Positions 20,995-32,054 of a stretch of DNA of 64,000 nt are shown here, one piece after another. The stretch spans positions 17,462,336 to 17,526,335 of the forward strand of contig NW_022881614.1 of the NCBI RefSeq assembly GCF_003369915.1, in the 5' to 3' direction. This DNA comes from Drosophila miranda. Taxonomy: Eukaryota; Arthropoda; Insecta; Diptera; Drosophilidae. The number at the start of each line of letters is the position of its first letter. Within the stretch, counting starts at the first letter, position 1. The notes below the pieces were generated by a model, which was not told where the DNA came from, did no database searches, and saw only the letters and a list, made by a program, of their open reading frames with translations. The position numbers were made by a program, and so were the translations under genes.

Positions 20995-22889
20995 ATGGAA
21001 ACTGTTGTGGCTTTCAACAATGAGGTAATTCCGAGGCAGGGCAGCCGCCGCTTGCTGATTGCGTGAGAAAAACTCGCTGCAAAGTACGCAAATTGTTTAA
21101 AGCGTGGTGGTTATACAACGCCAACCACTGATCCGATGCAATTGTTACAGTGAATATGTGCATACACAAAAAATAGTTATTTCTAGGCAATGCCACAAAT
21201 TTGTTCGTACAAGCGCAGCACAGCGCCGCCCAGGGTTGCATGTTGCCTTGCCCGTGATACCGTGTACTCGATTGCGATAACCACAACCCCATGCCCACTT
21301 GTTCTTCCCATTCTGTCCTTTGCAGCTCTCCGGACTCTATGACAGCCGACCGCCCATATCCAAGGCCAAAATGGCCGCAATTACGAAGTCAGCAATGCGA
21401 GCCATCAAGTTCTATAAGCATGTCGTCCAGAGCGTGGAGAAGTTCATATTGAAGTGAAAGCCGGAGTACAAGGTGCCGGGCCTGTATGTTATCGACTCGA
21501 TTGTGCGTCAATCGCGCCACCAGTACGGGCCCGAGAAGGATGTATTCGCCCCCGCTTCCAGCGAATCCTCACAGAGACCTTTGCCAATCTCTTCCGCTGT
21601 GCTCCCGAAGATAAGAGCCGCATCATTCGCGTCCTCAATCTCTGGCAGAAGAACAATGTCTTCAAGTCGGACGTCATCCAACCCATCTTCGATCTGGCCG
21701 ACCCCAACCACCCCATTTACCATCAAATGCAAATGCAAATGCAAATGGGCGGTGGAGTCGGACCCGGTGGCAATGTGGGGCCTGGTCCCAGCAGCAGTGG
21801 CGCCCTTAGTCTGGCCGATATCTCCAGTGGGCCTAATGGCCTCAACACCTCTGGATTGAGCAACATGGACCTGAGCATGAACAGTGGCGCGGGAGACGAC
21901 AAAATGGGCGGGGTGCCCGATTTATCGGTGAGTTGTTGATTCGGCACCGCGGATGTTGGGCTTGGAGAACACACTCCACACAACATACATACTAACCGAA
22001 TCCGAATGGGTATCCTGTATCCTTTGTGTATCCCTTAACGCATACTAACTCGCAATCTCTTCCAATCGTTGTTGTTCCGCTGTCTCTTGCTTCATGTCTT
22101 GCCAACCAACATCTTTCGTCCTCGTACACGCAAACACACGAAATACCCCAGATGGGTCATGAGAAATCCTACGGTGGCGGTGTCAGCAGCAGCAGCTTAA
22201 AGCGTCATCATTCGGATCAGCATTATATGAAGCGTCAATCGGGATCGTCCAGCAAGTCGCATCATCACAAATATAGCAAGACCTCGCACGAAATCGACTA
22301 CGATGTGCGCTCGATCATGGACGACGAGGAGGACAACATGCAGCGGATGATGGCCGATGATCATCATCATCATCATGGCCATCACTGCATGGGCGACGAC
22401 TCGCCCCCTACTTCATCCAATCTGCTAGACGTATGGCCGAATCCCTATCGATCTCATTCGCTTTTTTGTTTAGTTTTAATTTCTTGTATTAACACTGCCC
22501 GCACTCTTTTGCGATCTGTTTTGCTTAATCCCTGGTTGGTCTTTTGCAGAACAACAATCTCAAACAACTGCTCAACGATCCGAATGTGCTGCGACAGCTG
22601 CAGACACTGCAGAATTTCCAGAAGTTCAAGCAACAGGAGGAAAACCAAAAGATGCGCTACCAGGACGATGCCCTCCAACAGCATTTGCAGAACGTGTTGA
22701 AGGTATCGTATATCGTTTATCCCTGGGTTACATTCCCTGGTAATCTGTAATCCAATCCAGGGCACTGCTGGCATGCCCCCTGGGATGGGAATGGGCTTGG
22801 GCATGGGCATGGGCATGAACCTCAACCACAGTGATGGGCAGGACATGAACAAGGACGTGGAGTTCATATCGGAGCAGCAGTCGATTGAG
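20995..22889 (+). pseudogene. CG4266: CG4266 (SCAF4/8-type CTD-interaction domain protein) copy 1, 5' part only
   Basis: Exons at 20995-21024, 21326-21927, 22152-22430, 22550-22702 and 22761-22889. Exons 1-2 encode a CID domain (ISKAKMAAITKSAMRAIKF, KVPGLYVIDSIVRQSRHQ, RVLNLWQKNNVFKSDVIQP), nearly identical to human SCAF8/SCAF4. CID domains bind the phosphorylated RNA polymerase II C-terminal domain; SCAF4/8 suppress early polyadenylation. Exon 3 has a poly-His tract and exon 5 is Met/Gly-rich. Codon 54 is TGA (21455-21457) where homologues have Cys (KCKPEYK), and a C-run loss near 21550 shifts the frame. The exons encoding the RRM and C-terminus are absent. The donor after exon 1 is GTAATT, versus GTAAGT in copy 3. 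It is a truncated pseudogene unless the stop is bypassed. Confidence 0.82.
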
Positions 22890-22957
22890 GTATACCACCG
22901 AATCTATTACTTTCTTTCTATCTTAGTTGTTTGTTTCGGCCTCGTGTATCTTTTCGA

Positions 22958-23678
22958 GGGAGCGCGCGGGTTTCAATTCCCTTTTCGCCTGTACTTCGTC
23001 TCTACCGCGACCCCGCTGCCCATCGGTTTCGTCTGTTCGGCAATGCCTTCACCGTCGAAGCGGTGGTCGCGGATCGCCGATGTCATTGGAGCGGCACGAC
23101 CTTTGGCCGTCTCAGCTTGCTAAATTAGTTAGTTAGTCAATAAATATTTGCACACTGAAAAAATGTTAAACTTTGAGTGCTTATATCTCCTAAACTAAAA
23201 CTATCTTGAAAATTCGATTGGAAAATTCTCTATTAGATGCGTACATTAAATTTATATAAAGCACTCGTACAATTTTTTGACTATTTCGGCTGAGTCCCCA
23301 CTGTGCCGCGCCAAAGACATCAGCGACCACGCTGCCCTACGGTTTCGGCACGCAGAAACTGACATGCTTTCAGTGCGCTTGTGTGTGAAGCTAAAAGCCG
23401 CGGCATATATATGTACGCGTATATGCTGCGGGCAAAACCGGTTTATGGCCGTGCCGACCTAGGACATACACACATATACACAACTACAAGCATATTTCTG
23501 GGTTGGCTCGAGCTCGTGCTGACCGAGGCATTGACGAAGCCGAGTAGCACTTCGGAGGCGAAGGTAGCGTAAAAGAGAATTGAAGTACTAGCCCCGCGCG
23601 CCCGTACCATGAAGCGTCAAACGAAAATTGAAAAAGCATTTGTTCCTCATGCGACATCTTGGTATTGTATAGTCTTTG
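22958..23678. other. 721-bp segment unique to this CG4266 copy, replacing about 205 bp
   Basis: Up to 22957 (TCTTTTCGA) and from 23679 (TTTGAGTTTGTCC) the sequence matches the other two copies. In between they carry a different stretch of about 200 bp. The 721 bp have no long frame, inverted termini or poly(A) tail that I can identify. It could be a transposon fragment or gap-repair filler. Confidence 0.55.
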
Positions 23679-24590
23679 GTTTGAGTTTGTCCGCAAGAAG
23701 CGCGCAAAATGTTGTTATAACCGAGCGGAGCCGAGCGTAGCGGTCTAGGATTGTCTCCAATTTAAAATTAAGCTCTAACTATATCTGCGATAAAATTAAA
23801 CTCTTTAAGCAATAACTTTACCACAATACGGCTCAACAATTGGTTCCACCCTACCCTCGAGGGGCTGAGGGACGTTATTGAGCCATAAGTAGATACGATA
23901 CTATTTTTGCCACCAAAAGTAAAAAATAATACTACCCTCGCATTGCCTTGCCTTGTCTTAAAGAGCGAAAAATCATTGAAAAACACTGCAAATATTTGAG
24001 ATCAGAGCCTAAGAAACGAATAGTTGATTTAAAGATTTAAAGATTAAAGATATGTTGTACAATATATGACAAAAAAGAGAAGAGAAGCCAAAGGTAAGGT
24101 TTTTAAGAAAAACATTGTCCGGCGGACCCGCACCCGATGCTATAACAACGTTTGGTAAGTGTTCTCCTAAATATGTAAACCATTCAAAACAAAGAATCAA
24201 AAACTTGCTCGAAAACGCAAAATGCCAACGAAATGTCAAGAATCGTCGAATCGAACCACACGTCAACACACGCCAGAGAATGCAGTTTTTTGCAAACTCC
24301 AAAAATGCTAAAGAAAATTGCATAGAAACCAAAAATTAAATAGTCCGCAAATGCCAGCAACCGTAAAACCTATGTATGGATATAATGATATTGCGTGTGC
24401 AGTGTACACCAATACAATACAATAATCTGGACCCTCAAGAGAAAGAGCAACCAAACTCTGAAAACGAAAAAAGCATACGATCACATATTTTTTTGAAATA
24501 TAGTTTTTAATTTTGTCTGTTCGCTCTGCGTTACGTTACATGTTTGAGCTGGCGTATACCGTATGTTTACGGTATATCGGTATATAATTA
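23679..24590. repeat. Array spacer, copy 1
   Basis: Non-coding sequence joining CG4266 to the next Nup133 promoter region. It recurs at 40968-41604 plus 44417-44481, at 58429-59330 and, from its middle, at 62280-62790. Frames inside have no domain matches. Confidence 0.8.
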
Positions 24591-25016
24591 GTATAGAAAT
24601 CCAATAAATGCAAGTATTTGGAATAGGCCAGTCAAGTTGAAAATTGATTCATCAATCATATAAATTTATGTGGGCATGGCTAAATGTTCCATATAGCTGG
24701 TAATATTCGATCGAAGATCAAAATTGAACAATAGGAACAACTATCCTCTTTCGTTTTTTTTTGTTCGACCATTTTCGTTAAAACCTCTTTTTACGCAAAA
24801 CGCAATAAAAGCAAGTGTTTAAAATAAACCAATCAATTAGAAAATAGATTCACTAATCGGATAAAATTATGTGGGCATGGCTAAATGTTCTATATAGCTG
24901 ATAATATTCCACGGATTATCAAAAACGAGGAATATGTAAAACAGAACTTAAATTCGTCAGTATATTTTTAAAATCTGACGGTATATTTTGGTATATTTCT
25001 GAGGGTCCGACGGTAT
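24590..25016 (+). repeat. Two-unit upstream repeat and motif 6 of Nup133 copy 2
   Basis: Near-identical to 14940-15370. It includes motif 6 GTCAGTATATTT at 24956-24967. Its promoter partner, motif 1, lies at 32044 on the far side of a LINE insertion. Confidence 0.8.
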
Positions 25017-25158
25017 ATTTTAACGATAGGTTAGGTTAGGTAGAGACGGCCGCTAAGCTCGCTCGGAGCCCAGCACACTTAGGCCGGTTTCGGCCCGTTG
25101 TGATACCGCTTGGGATCATTCCCTCCCTGCAGATGAGACTTCATGTCAACAGTTGTCC

Positions 25159-26163
25159 CATATATTCTTGATCAGCATCAATAGCCGAGTCGATTGAGCC
25201 ATGTCTGTCTGTCCGTCTGTCCGTCCGTCCGTCTGTCCGTCCCCTTCAGCGCCTAGTGCTCAAAGACTATAAGAGCGAGAGCAACGATGTTTTGGATCCA
25301 GACTTCTGTGATATGTCACTGCTACAAGAATATTTCAAAACTTTGCCCCGCCCACTTCCGCCCCCACAAAGGGCGAAAATCTGTGGCATCCACAATTTCG
25401 ACGATACGAGAAAACTAAAAACGCAGAATCGTAGAAGATAACTATATCTTCTAGAGTGCAAAATCTGAACCAGATCGTATAATTATTATAGCCAGAATCA
25501 AGAAAACAATTTCATTTTTTCTCGCCCTGTCTCTCTCTAACACACACGTAGCATAGGCGGCTTTGCTTAGAGTAAAACCTTAGCGCCTAGATCTCAGAGA
25601 CTATAAAAGCTAGAGCAACCAAATTTGGTATCCACACTCCTAATATATCGGACCGAGACGAGTTTGTTTCAAAATTTCGCCACACCCCCTTCCGCCCCCG
25701 CAAAGAATGAAAATCTGGGGATATTCACAAATCTCAGAGACTATTAAGGCTAGAGTAACCAAATTTGGTATCCGCACTCCTGTTAGATCTCACTATAAAA
25801 CGTATATATCAAAATTTCGCCCCACCCCTTCCGCCCCCACAAAGGACGAAAATCTGTTGCATCCACAATATTGAGGATACGAGAAAACTAAAAACCCAGA
25901 ATCATAGATAATGATCATATATATCAGATTGCTGAATCTGGATCAGATCAGATCATTTTTATAGCCAAAAGGAACAAATCAATTTTCACTGGCTACGCAG
26001 CACCCGACGTCACGCTCAGACTGATTTTCTGTCTCTCTCGCACGCACTCCTTGTCGTGTCGTTTAATATTAGCGGCGTCTGCCGGAGGAGAGCCATACTG
26101 ACTTAGTATCGGGTACAACTGTAGAGTTGCGGTCTCCGCAGCAACTCACAACGTTCCCCCTCG
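25159..26163 (+). mobile_element. DINE-1/ISY-like Helitron fragment 1 (5' truncated)
   Basis: Same family as 26577-27677. It starts inside the family sequence (TATATTCTTGATCAGC), without the CCCGATACTC 5' end, and directly adjoins the LINE tail. It contains the GTCY microsatellite (about 25205-25240), GA-rich tracts, and the 3' terminal hairpin GTTGCGGTCTCCGCAGCAAC with the end CCCCCTCG. Confidence 0.7.
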
Positions 26164-26576
26164 TTTTTATTTAGTATAGATGAGTCACCTATGTTCTGGG
26201 GTACCCATTGTTCAGAGTCCCTAAGACGTAATGCTGCCATTTCTGCCCGCTCCTTTCCTGCAAAGTCAAGGCTCTGAAGGCATAACATGGCGTTTAGCGC
26301 ATCATTTGGTGTAGTTCGAAGAGCTCCACTGATGCAGAGGGCGGCTGTTCGCTGAACCTTGCCCAGCTGATTGGTGATTGTCCTTTTTGTTAGGGCAGGC
26401 CACCAGACAGTAACTCCGTAGAGTATTATAGGTCTGACTATTGCCAGATATATCCATCGGACTATGCTTGGGTTCATGCCCCACTTTAGGCCGATAGCTT
26501 TTTTGCAAGTATAGAGTGCTGTCGTTGCCTTCCTCACTCTATCCTTGACATTCAGGTTCCAGCTAAGCTTTTTATA
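26164..26576 (-). pseudogene. LOA LINE ORF2, thumb region after the RT core
   Basis: The minus-strand reading includes WNLNVKDRVRKATTALYTCK, GLKWGMNPSIVRWIYLAIV and PIILYGVTVWW, the conserved block just downstream of the RT palm in LOA/R1/jockey-like elements. It continues from 27678 once Helitron 2 is removed, and is cut at 26164 by Helitron 1. Confidence 0.8.
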
Positions 26577-27677
26577 CCCGATACTCAAAATGAGTATTGG
26601 GGTATATTAGATTTGTGGTAAAAGTGGATGTGTGTAACGTCCAGAAGGAATCGTTTCCGACCCCATAAAGTATATATATTCTTGATCAGCATCAATAGCC
26701 GAGTCGATTGGGCCCTGTCTGTCTGTCCGTCTGTCCGTCCGTCCGTCTGTCCGTCCCCTTCAGCGCCTAGTGCTCAAAGACTATAAGAGCTAGAGCAACG
26801 ATGTTTTGGATCCAGACTTCTGTGATATGTCACTGCTACAAAAATATTTCAAAACTTCGCCCCGCCCACTTCCGCCCCCACAAAGGACGAAAATCTGTGG
26901 CATCCACAATTTTAAAGATATGAGAAAACCAAAAACGTAGAGTTGTAGAGAATGACCATATCTTTAAGACTGCGGAATCTGAATTGGATCGTATTATTAT
27001 TATAGCCAGCATCAAGAGAACAATTTCATTCTTTCTCGCTCTGTCTCTCTCTAACACACAGGTTTCATGGTCGGTTTTGCCAATTGCAAAATATGAGTTC
27101 AAGGATCTCAGAACCCATAAGAGCTAGAGCAACCAAATTTGGTATCCACACTCCTGTGATATCGGACCTTGACCGTTTTGTGTCAAAATTTCGCCACACC
27201 CCCTTCCGCCCCCGCAAAGGACGAAAATCTGGGGCATCCACAAATCTCAGAGACTATTAACGCTAGAGTAACCAAATTTAGTATCCGCACTCCTGTTAGA
27301 TCTCACTATAAAACGTATATCTCAAAATTTCGTCCCACCCCCTGCCGCCCACACAAAGGACGAAAATCTGTTGCATCCACAATATTGCAGATTCGAGAAA
27401 ACTAAAAACGCAGAATCATAGATAACGACCATATCTATCTGATTGCTGAATCTGGATCAGATCGGATCATTTTTGTAGCCATAAGCAAGAAATCAATTTG
27501 CAGTGGCTACGCAGCGCCCGACGTCACGCTCAGACTGATTTTCTGTCTCTCTCGCACGCACTCTTTGTCGTGTCGTTCAATATTAGCGGCGTCTGCCGGA
27601 GGAGAGCCATACTGACTAAGTATCGGGTATAACTGTAGAGTTGCGGTGTCCGCACCAACTCACAACGTTCCCCCTCG
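26577..27677 (+). mobile_element. DINE-1/ISY-like Helitron 2 (complete-looking)
   Basis: About 1.1 kb. The 5' end is CCCGATACTC with the palindrome ATACTCAAAATGAGTAT, then a TA-rich tract, a GTCTGTCCG-type GTCY microsatellite (26716-26758), internal near-repeats around AGAGCAACCAAATTTGGTA, GA-rich tracts, and the 3' hairpin GTTGCGG...CCGCA followed by ACGTTCCCCCTCG. There are no target duplication and no coding sequence, as in the DINE-1/mini-me/SGM/ISY non-autonomous Helitrons. It interrupts the LOA RT just after the YADD region. Confidence 0.75.
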
Positions 27678-28900
27678 TTGTCAATTACCAACCCTAAGTA
27701 ACTGGCACTGTCGCTGAAGGAGAGCCTGTATCCGTTTAGTGTTGGGTGGTTGAGGGGCGGGACCTTGTATTTTTTTGTGAATAATCCGAGTTCCGTTTTC
27801 GAGGGATTTAGTCCCAATCCGCGCGATTCTGTCCATTCGGACAATCGAGCAAGCTTTGCGGTCATTAGGTCGCATAGTGTTTGGGGGTATTTCCCCGCAA
27901 AGATAATTGCAACGTCATCCGCGTATGCCACTACTTTACAGCCCCCCTCTTCCAGGTCGCATAGAATCTTATTGACTGCAATGTTCCATAGAAGAGGAGA
28001 CAGAACTCCCCTTGCGGGGTTCCTCTGTTGACTTACCTTGACTGGGTGGACGATCCCATCGATGATGTCACCGTCCTGCGTATGAGCAATTGATCAATGA
28101 GCATCACCAAGTGACGGTCCACCCCCAGGTCTGTCAGGGCTTCTGTAATGGCGCCCGGTGTGACGTTGTTGAAGGCTCCCTCGATATCGAGAAAAGCTAT
28201 TAGTGAGTATTCTTTGAGATGCAGGGATTTTTCTACACTCGAGATCACTTCGTGAAGTGCCGTTTCCGTGGATTTTCCTTTCCGGTAGGCATGCTGCGCA
28301 CTTGAGTACAGCTGGGGACTTATGGTAGTCCGTAATTGTAACCCGATAAGTCTCTCAAAGGTTTTGAGTAGGAAAGACGATAAACTGATTGGTCTAAAGT
28401 CTTTCGGGGTTGAGTGTGAGGCTTTGCCTGCTTTAGGGATGAAAACTATCCTAGCCTTAAGCCACGATTGCGGTATTGTACATACCGCCAGTATCTTCCT
28501 GAAGATACTATGTAGCCAGTTGATGGCCGTCTCCCCGGCCTTCTGAAGTTGGGCCGGGATTACCTGGTCCGGGCCTGGCGATTTAAACGGGTTGAAGCTG
28601 TTTACTGCCCAACTTATGTTCCGTTTTGTAAGGATATGGTCCATCGATTCTACCGATCCCTCTCCTGGGAGGTGTGACGGCTCGGTGGATGTGCATCCGG
28701 GGAAATGCGTGTCGAGCAGAATGTGTAGGGACTCCTCACTAGAGTTGGTCCACGTGCCATCATTCTTTTTGAGGTAACCTACAGAGGGGGTAGTTTTTGA
28801 GACAACTTTCCGGAGTCTTGCGGCCTCCGAAGTTTCCTCGATTTCGGAGCAATATTTTTGCCAGGAGGCTCTTTTAGCCTTCATCGTTTCCTTTTTGTAT
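27678..28900 (-). pseudogene. LOA LINE ORF2, reverse transcriptase core
   Basis: The minus strand at 28033-28884 encodes FKSPGPDQVIPAQLQKAGE, PKDFRPISLSSFLLKTFERL, HAYRKGKSTETALHEVI and LIAFLDIEGAFNNV (motif A Asp). 27678-27931 has the AYADDVAII palm motif, then NPSKTELGLF and SYLGLVID. A frame change between the two (about 27930-28033) breaks it. Confidence 0.85.
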
Positions 28901-29701
28901 AGTGCTAGACTGGTTTTATAGTCTGCCCAGTGAGTATCCTCCTTAGTTCTTGTGGCTCTATTGAATAGAGTCCTACAAGTTCTACGAAGGGTGTCTAGTT
29001 GCTTAGACCACCAGGGGGTTTCTTCTTCCCCTTGGTCTGGTAGAAGGGCATGCTGCCTTGAAGGCTTTGTTGCACGTAAACCTGTTCACAAGACGGTTGG
29101 GCAATTAGCGGCGTTAGGAGGGAGTAGCTCCTCCAGGGTTGTGTTATATTTTTCCCAGTTGGCTTTTCTGGGGTTGATATAGTCGGTTGGTTTGGGAATA
29201 TCGAAGGATAATATCGTCTCGATATACCTGTGGTCCGAGAAGGAGTGGTCTCCTAGGACTCTCCAGCTCTTGATTGTGTCCAGCAGTTTGCTTGACACTA
29301 GCGTGAGGTCAATGACCCCATGCCGATTTTTAATTATAAATGTGGGGTCGTTACCCCGATTGCATATGAATAAATTTGAGTTCAGGATGAAGCTGAACAG
29401 TGACTCACCCCTTACATTCGTGTCCGTGCTCCCCCATTGGGTGTGGTGGGCGTTGGCATCGCAACCTATAAGTAGATCTTTGTCCGTCCTTTCGCTGTCG
29501 CTGGCTATTTTGCGAACAAGGTCGTACGGAGGATCATCCTCCTCGTGGTCCATATAGGACGCCACCAGCCTGAGATGATTCCCTTTTAGTTCTAGGCTTA
29601 CCGCCGTGTTATCGCCATCGCTATAATTATGGAGCAGAAAGATATTTAGGTGCTTTCTAGCAAGTATGCAGGTACGGATTTTACCTTCTGGACGGTTTTC
29701 T
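28901..29701 (-). pseudogene. LOA LINE ORF2, endonuclease C-terminal part and linker
   Basis: The minus strand at 29086-29565 encodes DKDLLIGCDANAHHTQWGS and SDHRYIETIL, the metal-binding and catalytic signatures of apurinic-like LINE endonucleases. Upstream, 29566-29700 continues with CILARKHLNIFLLHNYSDGD. Frame breaks occur near 29086 and 28900. Confidence 0.8.
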
Positions 29702-30057
29702 AAGGGTTAAACTACAAAGAGAGCGAGAGCGCTCTAACTGCGATTGCCCACTCGGAGAACGGCATCGTTTCATGCTAGGGCGGCGTAACCTCGTTTCCGA
29801 TCACCATGAAGAGTCTTCGTTTGCGTTTCGACGAAATCACAACGACAATTAGCAGTTGCAGCCGGCCGCGCTTAAACCCGTATTACCCATTACATTGTAC
29901 TCTATACGCGATTAAGATTAAAGTTTAAGTTGATTGAAGTCCAAATTAATAAATCTCTAATTGTCTATATCGTGTAGTAAATTATTAAACGCAAATATTC
30001 CCCAGAGCATTTCTGCTCAACATTGAAATCTCGTATCGAGGATTTCACAACACCTTC
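29702..30057 (-). mobile_element. Probable solo LTR inserted in the LOA endonuclease
   Basis: About 355 bp interrupts the endonuclease frame (VSQN on one side, ENRPEGKIRTC on the other). On the minus strand it begins TGTTGTGAAATCC. On the plus strand AATAAATCTC near its end resembles a polyadenylation region. No internal genes were found, and the target duplication was not resolved. Family unknown. Confidence 0.45.
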
Positions 30058-30193
30058 ATTTTGGGATACAATGATCTTGTATTCCCTCGTCCCCAATCCA
30101 CAGACCTTGCCTCCTACCACCCAAGGCTCCTGGATCAGGACTACGTCGGCTCCGCTTGCGTCTAGGCGGAGTATGAGAGCAGCCGATGCTGCT
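30058..30193 (-). pseudogene. LOA LINE ORF2, endonuclease N-terminus
   Basis: The minus strand encodes LRILQRNLHHCKAASAALI and GADVVLIQEPWV, the conserved start of the endonuclease (Asn and Glu of the active site). It overlaps the end of ORF1 in another frame, as is usual in these elements. Confidence 0.8.
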
Positions 30194-31546
30194 TTACAGT
30201 GGTGGAGATTTCTTTGAAGGATCCTTAGGACCATCTTCAAGATTCTCCACCACCGTGATGTCCGCGTCCGAGTCATCTGAGACTCTCTCTCGGCACATTG
30301 ACTCAAAGTCGAGCATCAGCTCTGTCTCTGAGGAGAAGCCTTCCTGGTCTGGCTCCAGCTCGTCGTCAGGCGCTTCGATCTCCGCAGCGGCATCCTGCAC
30401 GTCTGGGTTGACGACAGGAAGCGCCGCGGCCGCCGCGTCCGATTTGTACACCTTGATGGTGACCGAGCTGAAGCCGAAGTTTAGCTCTCCTTTTGCTGCC
30501 TCTATCGGGGCCAGCGACTCTTTATTGAGAACGAGCACTGCCTGGTTAGTCGGCCCTTGTGTCGTCTCAACCTTGGCTACCTTCCAATCTGAGGTTGGTA
30601 GTCCTGGGTTGCATCTCTGCAGCATCTTGAGGATGCGTTCTGGCTCCTTAAAGCTAGCCGGCACCCAAATTCTGGCCCTCGGTCTGCTGGGCACCTCGCT
30701 CCAGTCGACTGCGACGAGTTTCGCCCCAGCATATACCTCGCCGACCTGCGCTACCGCCGCTTTATAAAGCTTTACAGAGCGCTCGTCTTCGCAGGCAATT
30801 ATCTTAACATTGCCCTGGAACCACCCCATGTCCTTGCAGACTGGCGGAGGTCCAGGGTCTTTGTCGAGGAGTTCGAAGCAGCGGTCGGCCAGTGCCGCTT
30901 CCACCCACTTCCACTGACTCCTTGGGATTCTACCCTCTGCGCTGCCTCTGTCGAGGACACCAATTAGCGTCCTCTCCTTGGCAATCTGCGCAAAGGAGAC
31001 ATTTGGCAGCACTCTGGAGCGCTTTGCTACCGGTCCCGGTGTCTCCTGCGAGCGCTGCCTCTTGGCTTGGGGAGCCACCTTTTTCTGTTCCAAGGTGAAC
31101 TCCGGGAGCATGGCCGAAGCCCATTCCACCTTCTTCAGCCAGTCGGCTGATGGGCTGGCTTCACTGCTGGCGTGTTGCCGACGGAGTATGTGCCCTGCAC
31201 TCCTCTTTTCGGCATATGTGTAACGTCTGGCTTGGGCGCTTGTCGACGGCAAGTCAACCCCCTCCGCTTTACCAGAAGGTCGGGCAGCCGCAATATTGCT
31301 TAGCTTTCCTTCCAAGGTGTCAGCTTCGGGAGTTACCTTGCCACCCACACCGGATTCGGGATGGGACCTCCTCGGGTTCGCACAGGCACCTTCCACCTTG
31401 CAGGTATTCCCTACTATAGAGCCGGTTGGGCCAGGCCTTTGGGCCACTGCCTTTCCGAGCTTGGGATTGCTCCCAGTTGGCATTTGGGGAGCGCCGCACT
31501 CATTTGTTTTTTTGTTTGTTTTTTGGTTTTTGTTCTTGTTATACAT
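30194..31546 (-). CDS. LOA LINE ORF1 protein (450 aa)
   Basis: Intact frame. The N-terminal 120 residues are basic and low-complexity. The middle holds a conserved domain of LOA/Bilbo ORF1 proteins of the DUF4780 type (SFAQIAKERTLIGVLDRG, RSQWKWVEAALADRCFELL, NVKIIACEDERSVKLYKAAV, RARIWVPAS). The C-terminus is acidic. It is expected to bind the element RNA as a chaperone. The start was taken as the first Met after the 5' UTR. It is intact although ORF2 is destroyed. Confidence 0.75.
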   Translation of the reverse strand: MYNKNKNQKTNKKTNECGAPQMPTGSNPKLGKAVAQRPGPTGSIVGNTCKVEGACANPRRSHPESGVGGKVTPEADTLEGKLSNIAAARPSGKAEGVDLPSTSAQARRYTYAEKRSAGHILRRQHASSEASPSADWLKKVEWASAMLPEFTLEQKKVAPQAKRQRSQETPGPVAKRSRVLPNVSFAQIAKERTLIGVLDRGSAEGRIPRSQWKWVEAALADRCFELLDKDPGPPPVCKDMGWFQGNVKIIACEDERSVKLYKAAVAQVGEVYAGAKLVAVDWSEVPSRPRARIWVPASFKEPERILKMLQRCNPGLPTSDWKVAKVETTQGPTNQAVLVLNKESLAPIEAAKGELNFGFSSVTIKVYKSDAAAAALPVVNPDVQDAAAEIEAPDDELEPDQEGFSSETELMLDFESMCRERVSDDSDADITVVENLEDGPKDPSKKSPPL

Positions 31547-32025
31547 CCTGTTCCCACGAGATGCAGAGAAAGGGAAAGGTCAGCCCGGGCAGAGATCCAC
31601 GTTGCCCGGGTAAGGCATCATTAGAACAGGGGGCTGCCAAGTCCCTGAGCCCTCCGTTAGCGACTGGGCTAGTTTTTATACCGGGCCCCCAGCCAGGCTG
31701 ACTCTCGGCACGGGTCGAGTAACACACTTAGTCCGGCCCGGTGTGAGGTGGGTGTGGGGGTTGGGATGTGGGTAGGTATAGTGTATGGATGGGAGTGTGT
31801 GAGCTACTTATTGAGGCGGCACCACAAGCGCATCGTCAGTGCTGCTACCTAGCTAACACCCGCTGGCTGTCCGGGACTGCTTATTTCGGTACTCTCCCGT
31901 GAGGGATGCCCGCTTATTCGCAGCTGACCTACCGAGGTAGGCCGTTCGCTATCCGCAACCCGCGACCCGTCCGGTGGCCTCAGCTAGGCCCCCTTTGAGC
32001 TACCTCACGAGCTCATCAGACCAGA
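31547..32025 (-). other. 5' UTR of the LOA LINE
   Basis: GC-rich and non-coding, ending exactly at the target duplication. Its presence means the element was inserted near full length. An internal promoter is expected here in this clade; none was identified by motif. Confidence 0.65.
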
Positions 32026-32043
32026 ATTTTAACGATAAGTCCG

Positions 32044-32054
32044 CGGTCACACTG
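32044..32054 (+). promoter_or_regulatory. Motif 1 of the Nup133 copy 2 promoter, separated from motif 6
   Basis: CGGTCACACTG, full motif 1 match, 7 bp after the LINE target duplication and 145 bp before the ATG. Its motif 6 partner is at 24956-24967, about 7.1 kb away. Confidence 0.7.

Larger units (their letters stand above)
25029..32025 (-). mobile_element. LOA/Bilbo-type LINE with two nested Helitron-like inserts
   Basis: A 6,997-bp insertion flanked by a 12-bp duplication ATTTTAACGATA (25017-25028 and 32026-32037). On the minus strand it has a GC-rich 5' UTR (31547-32025), ORF1 (30194-31546) and an ORF2 broken into endonuclease and RT pieces, ending in CCTAACCTAACC at 25029. The ORF1 type and ORF order match the LOA clade (Bilbo of D. 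subobscura, TRIM of D. miranda). The RNase H end of ORF2 is missing where Helitron 1 adjoins the 3' tail, so the element is dead. It inserted between motif 6 and motif 1 of Nup133 copy 2. Confidence 0.85.

Noticed and set aside
21455..21457. Selenocysteine codon in CG4266
   Set aside because: Homologues have Cys there, but no SECIS-like structure was recognised, and Drosophila has very few selenoproteins. A nonsense mutation is simpler.
22197..22385. Met- and Ile-rich minus-strand frame opposite CG4266 exon 3
   Set aside because: It is the complement of the poly-His tract and repeats in copy 3 only because the exon does.
25029..25041. GGTTAGGTTAGG resembling the insect telomere repeat TTAGG
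   Set aside because: It is only about two units and is the 3' terminus of the LOA LINE inside a target duplication. Drosophila lacks TTAGG telomeres.
25200..25245. GTCY repeats (also near 26720, 49440 and 62110) as a CRISPR-like or independent satellite
   Set aside because: Simple microsatellites with no spacers, always at the same place inside the Helitron family.
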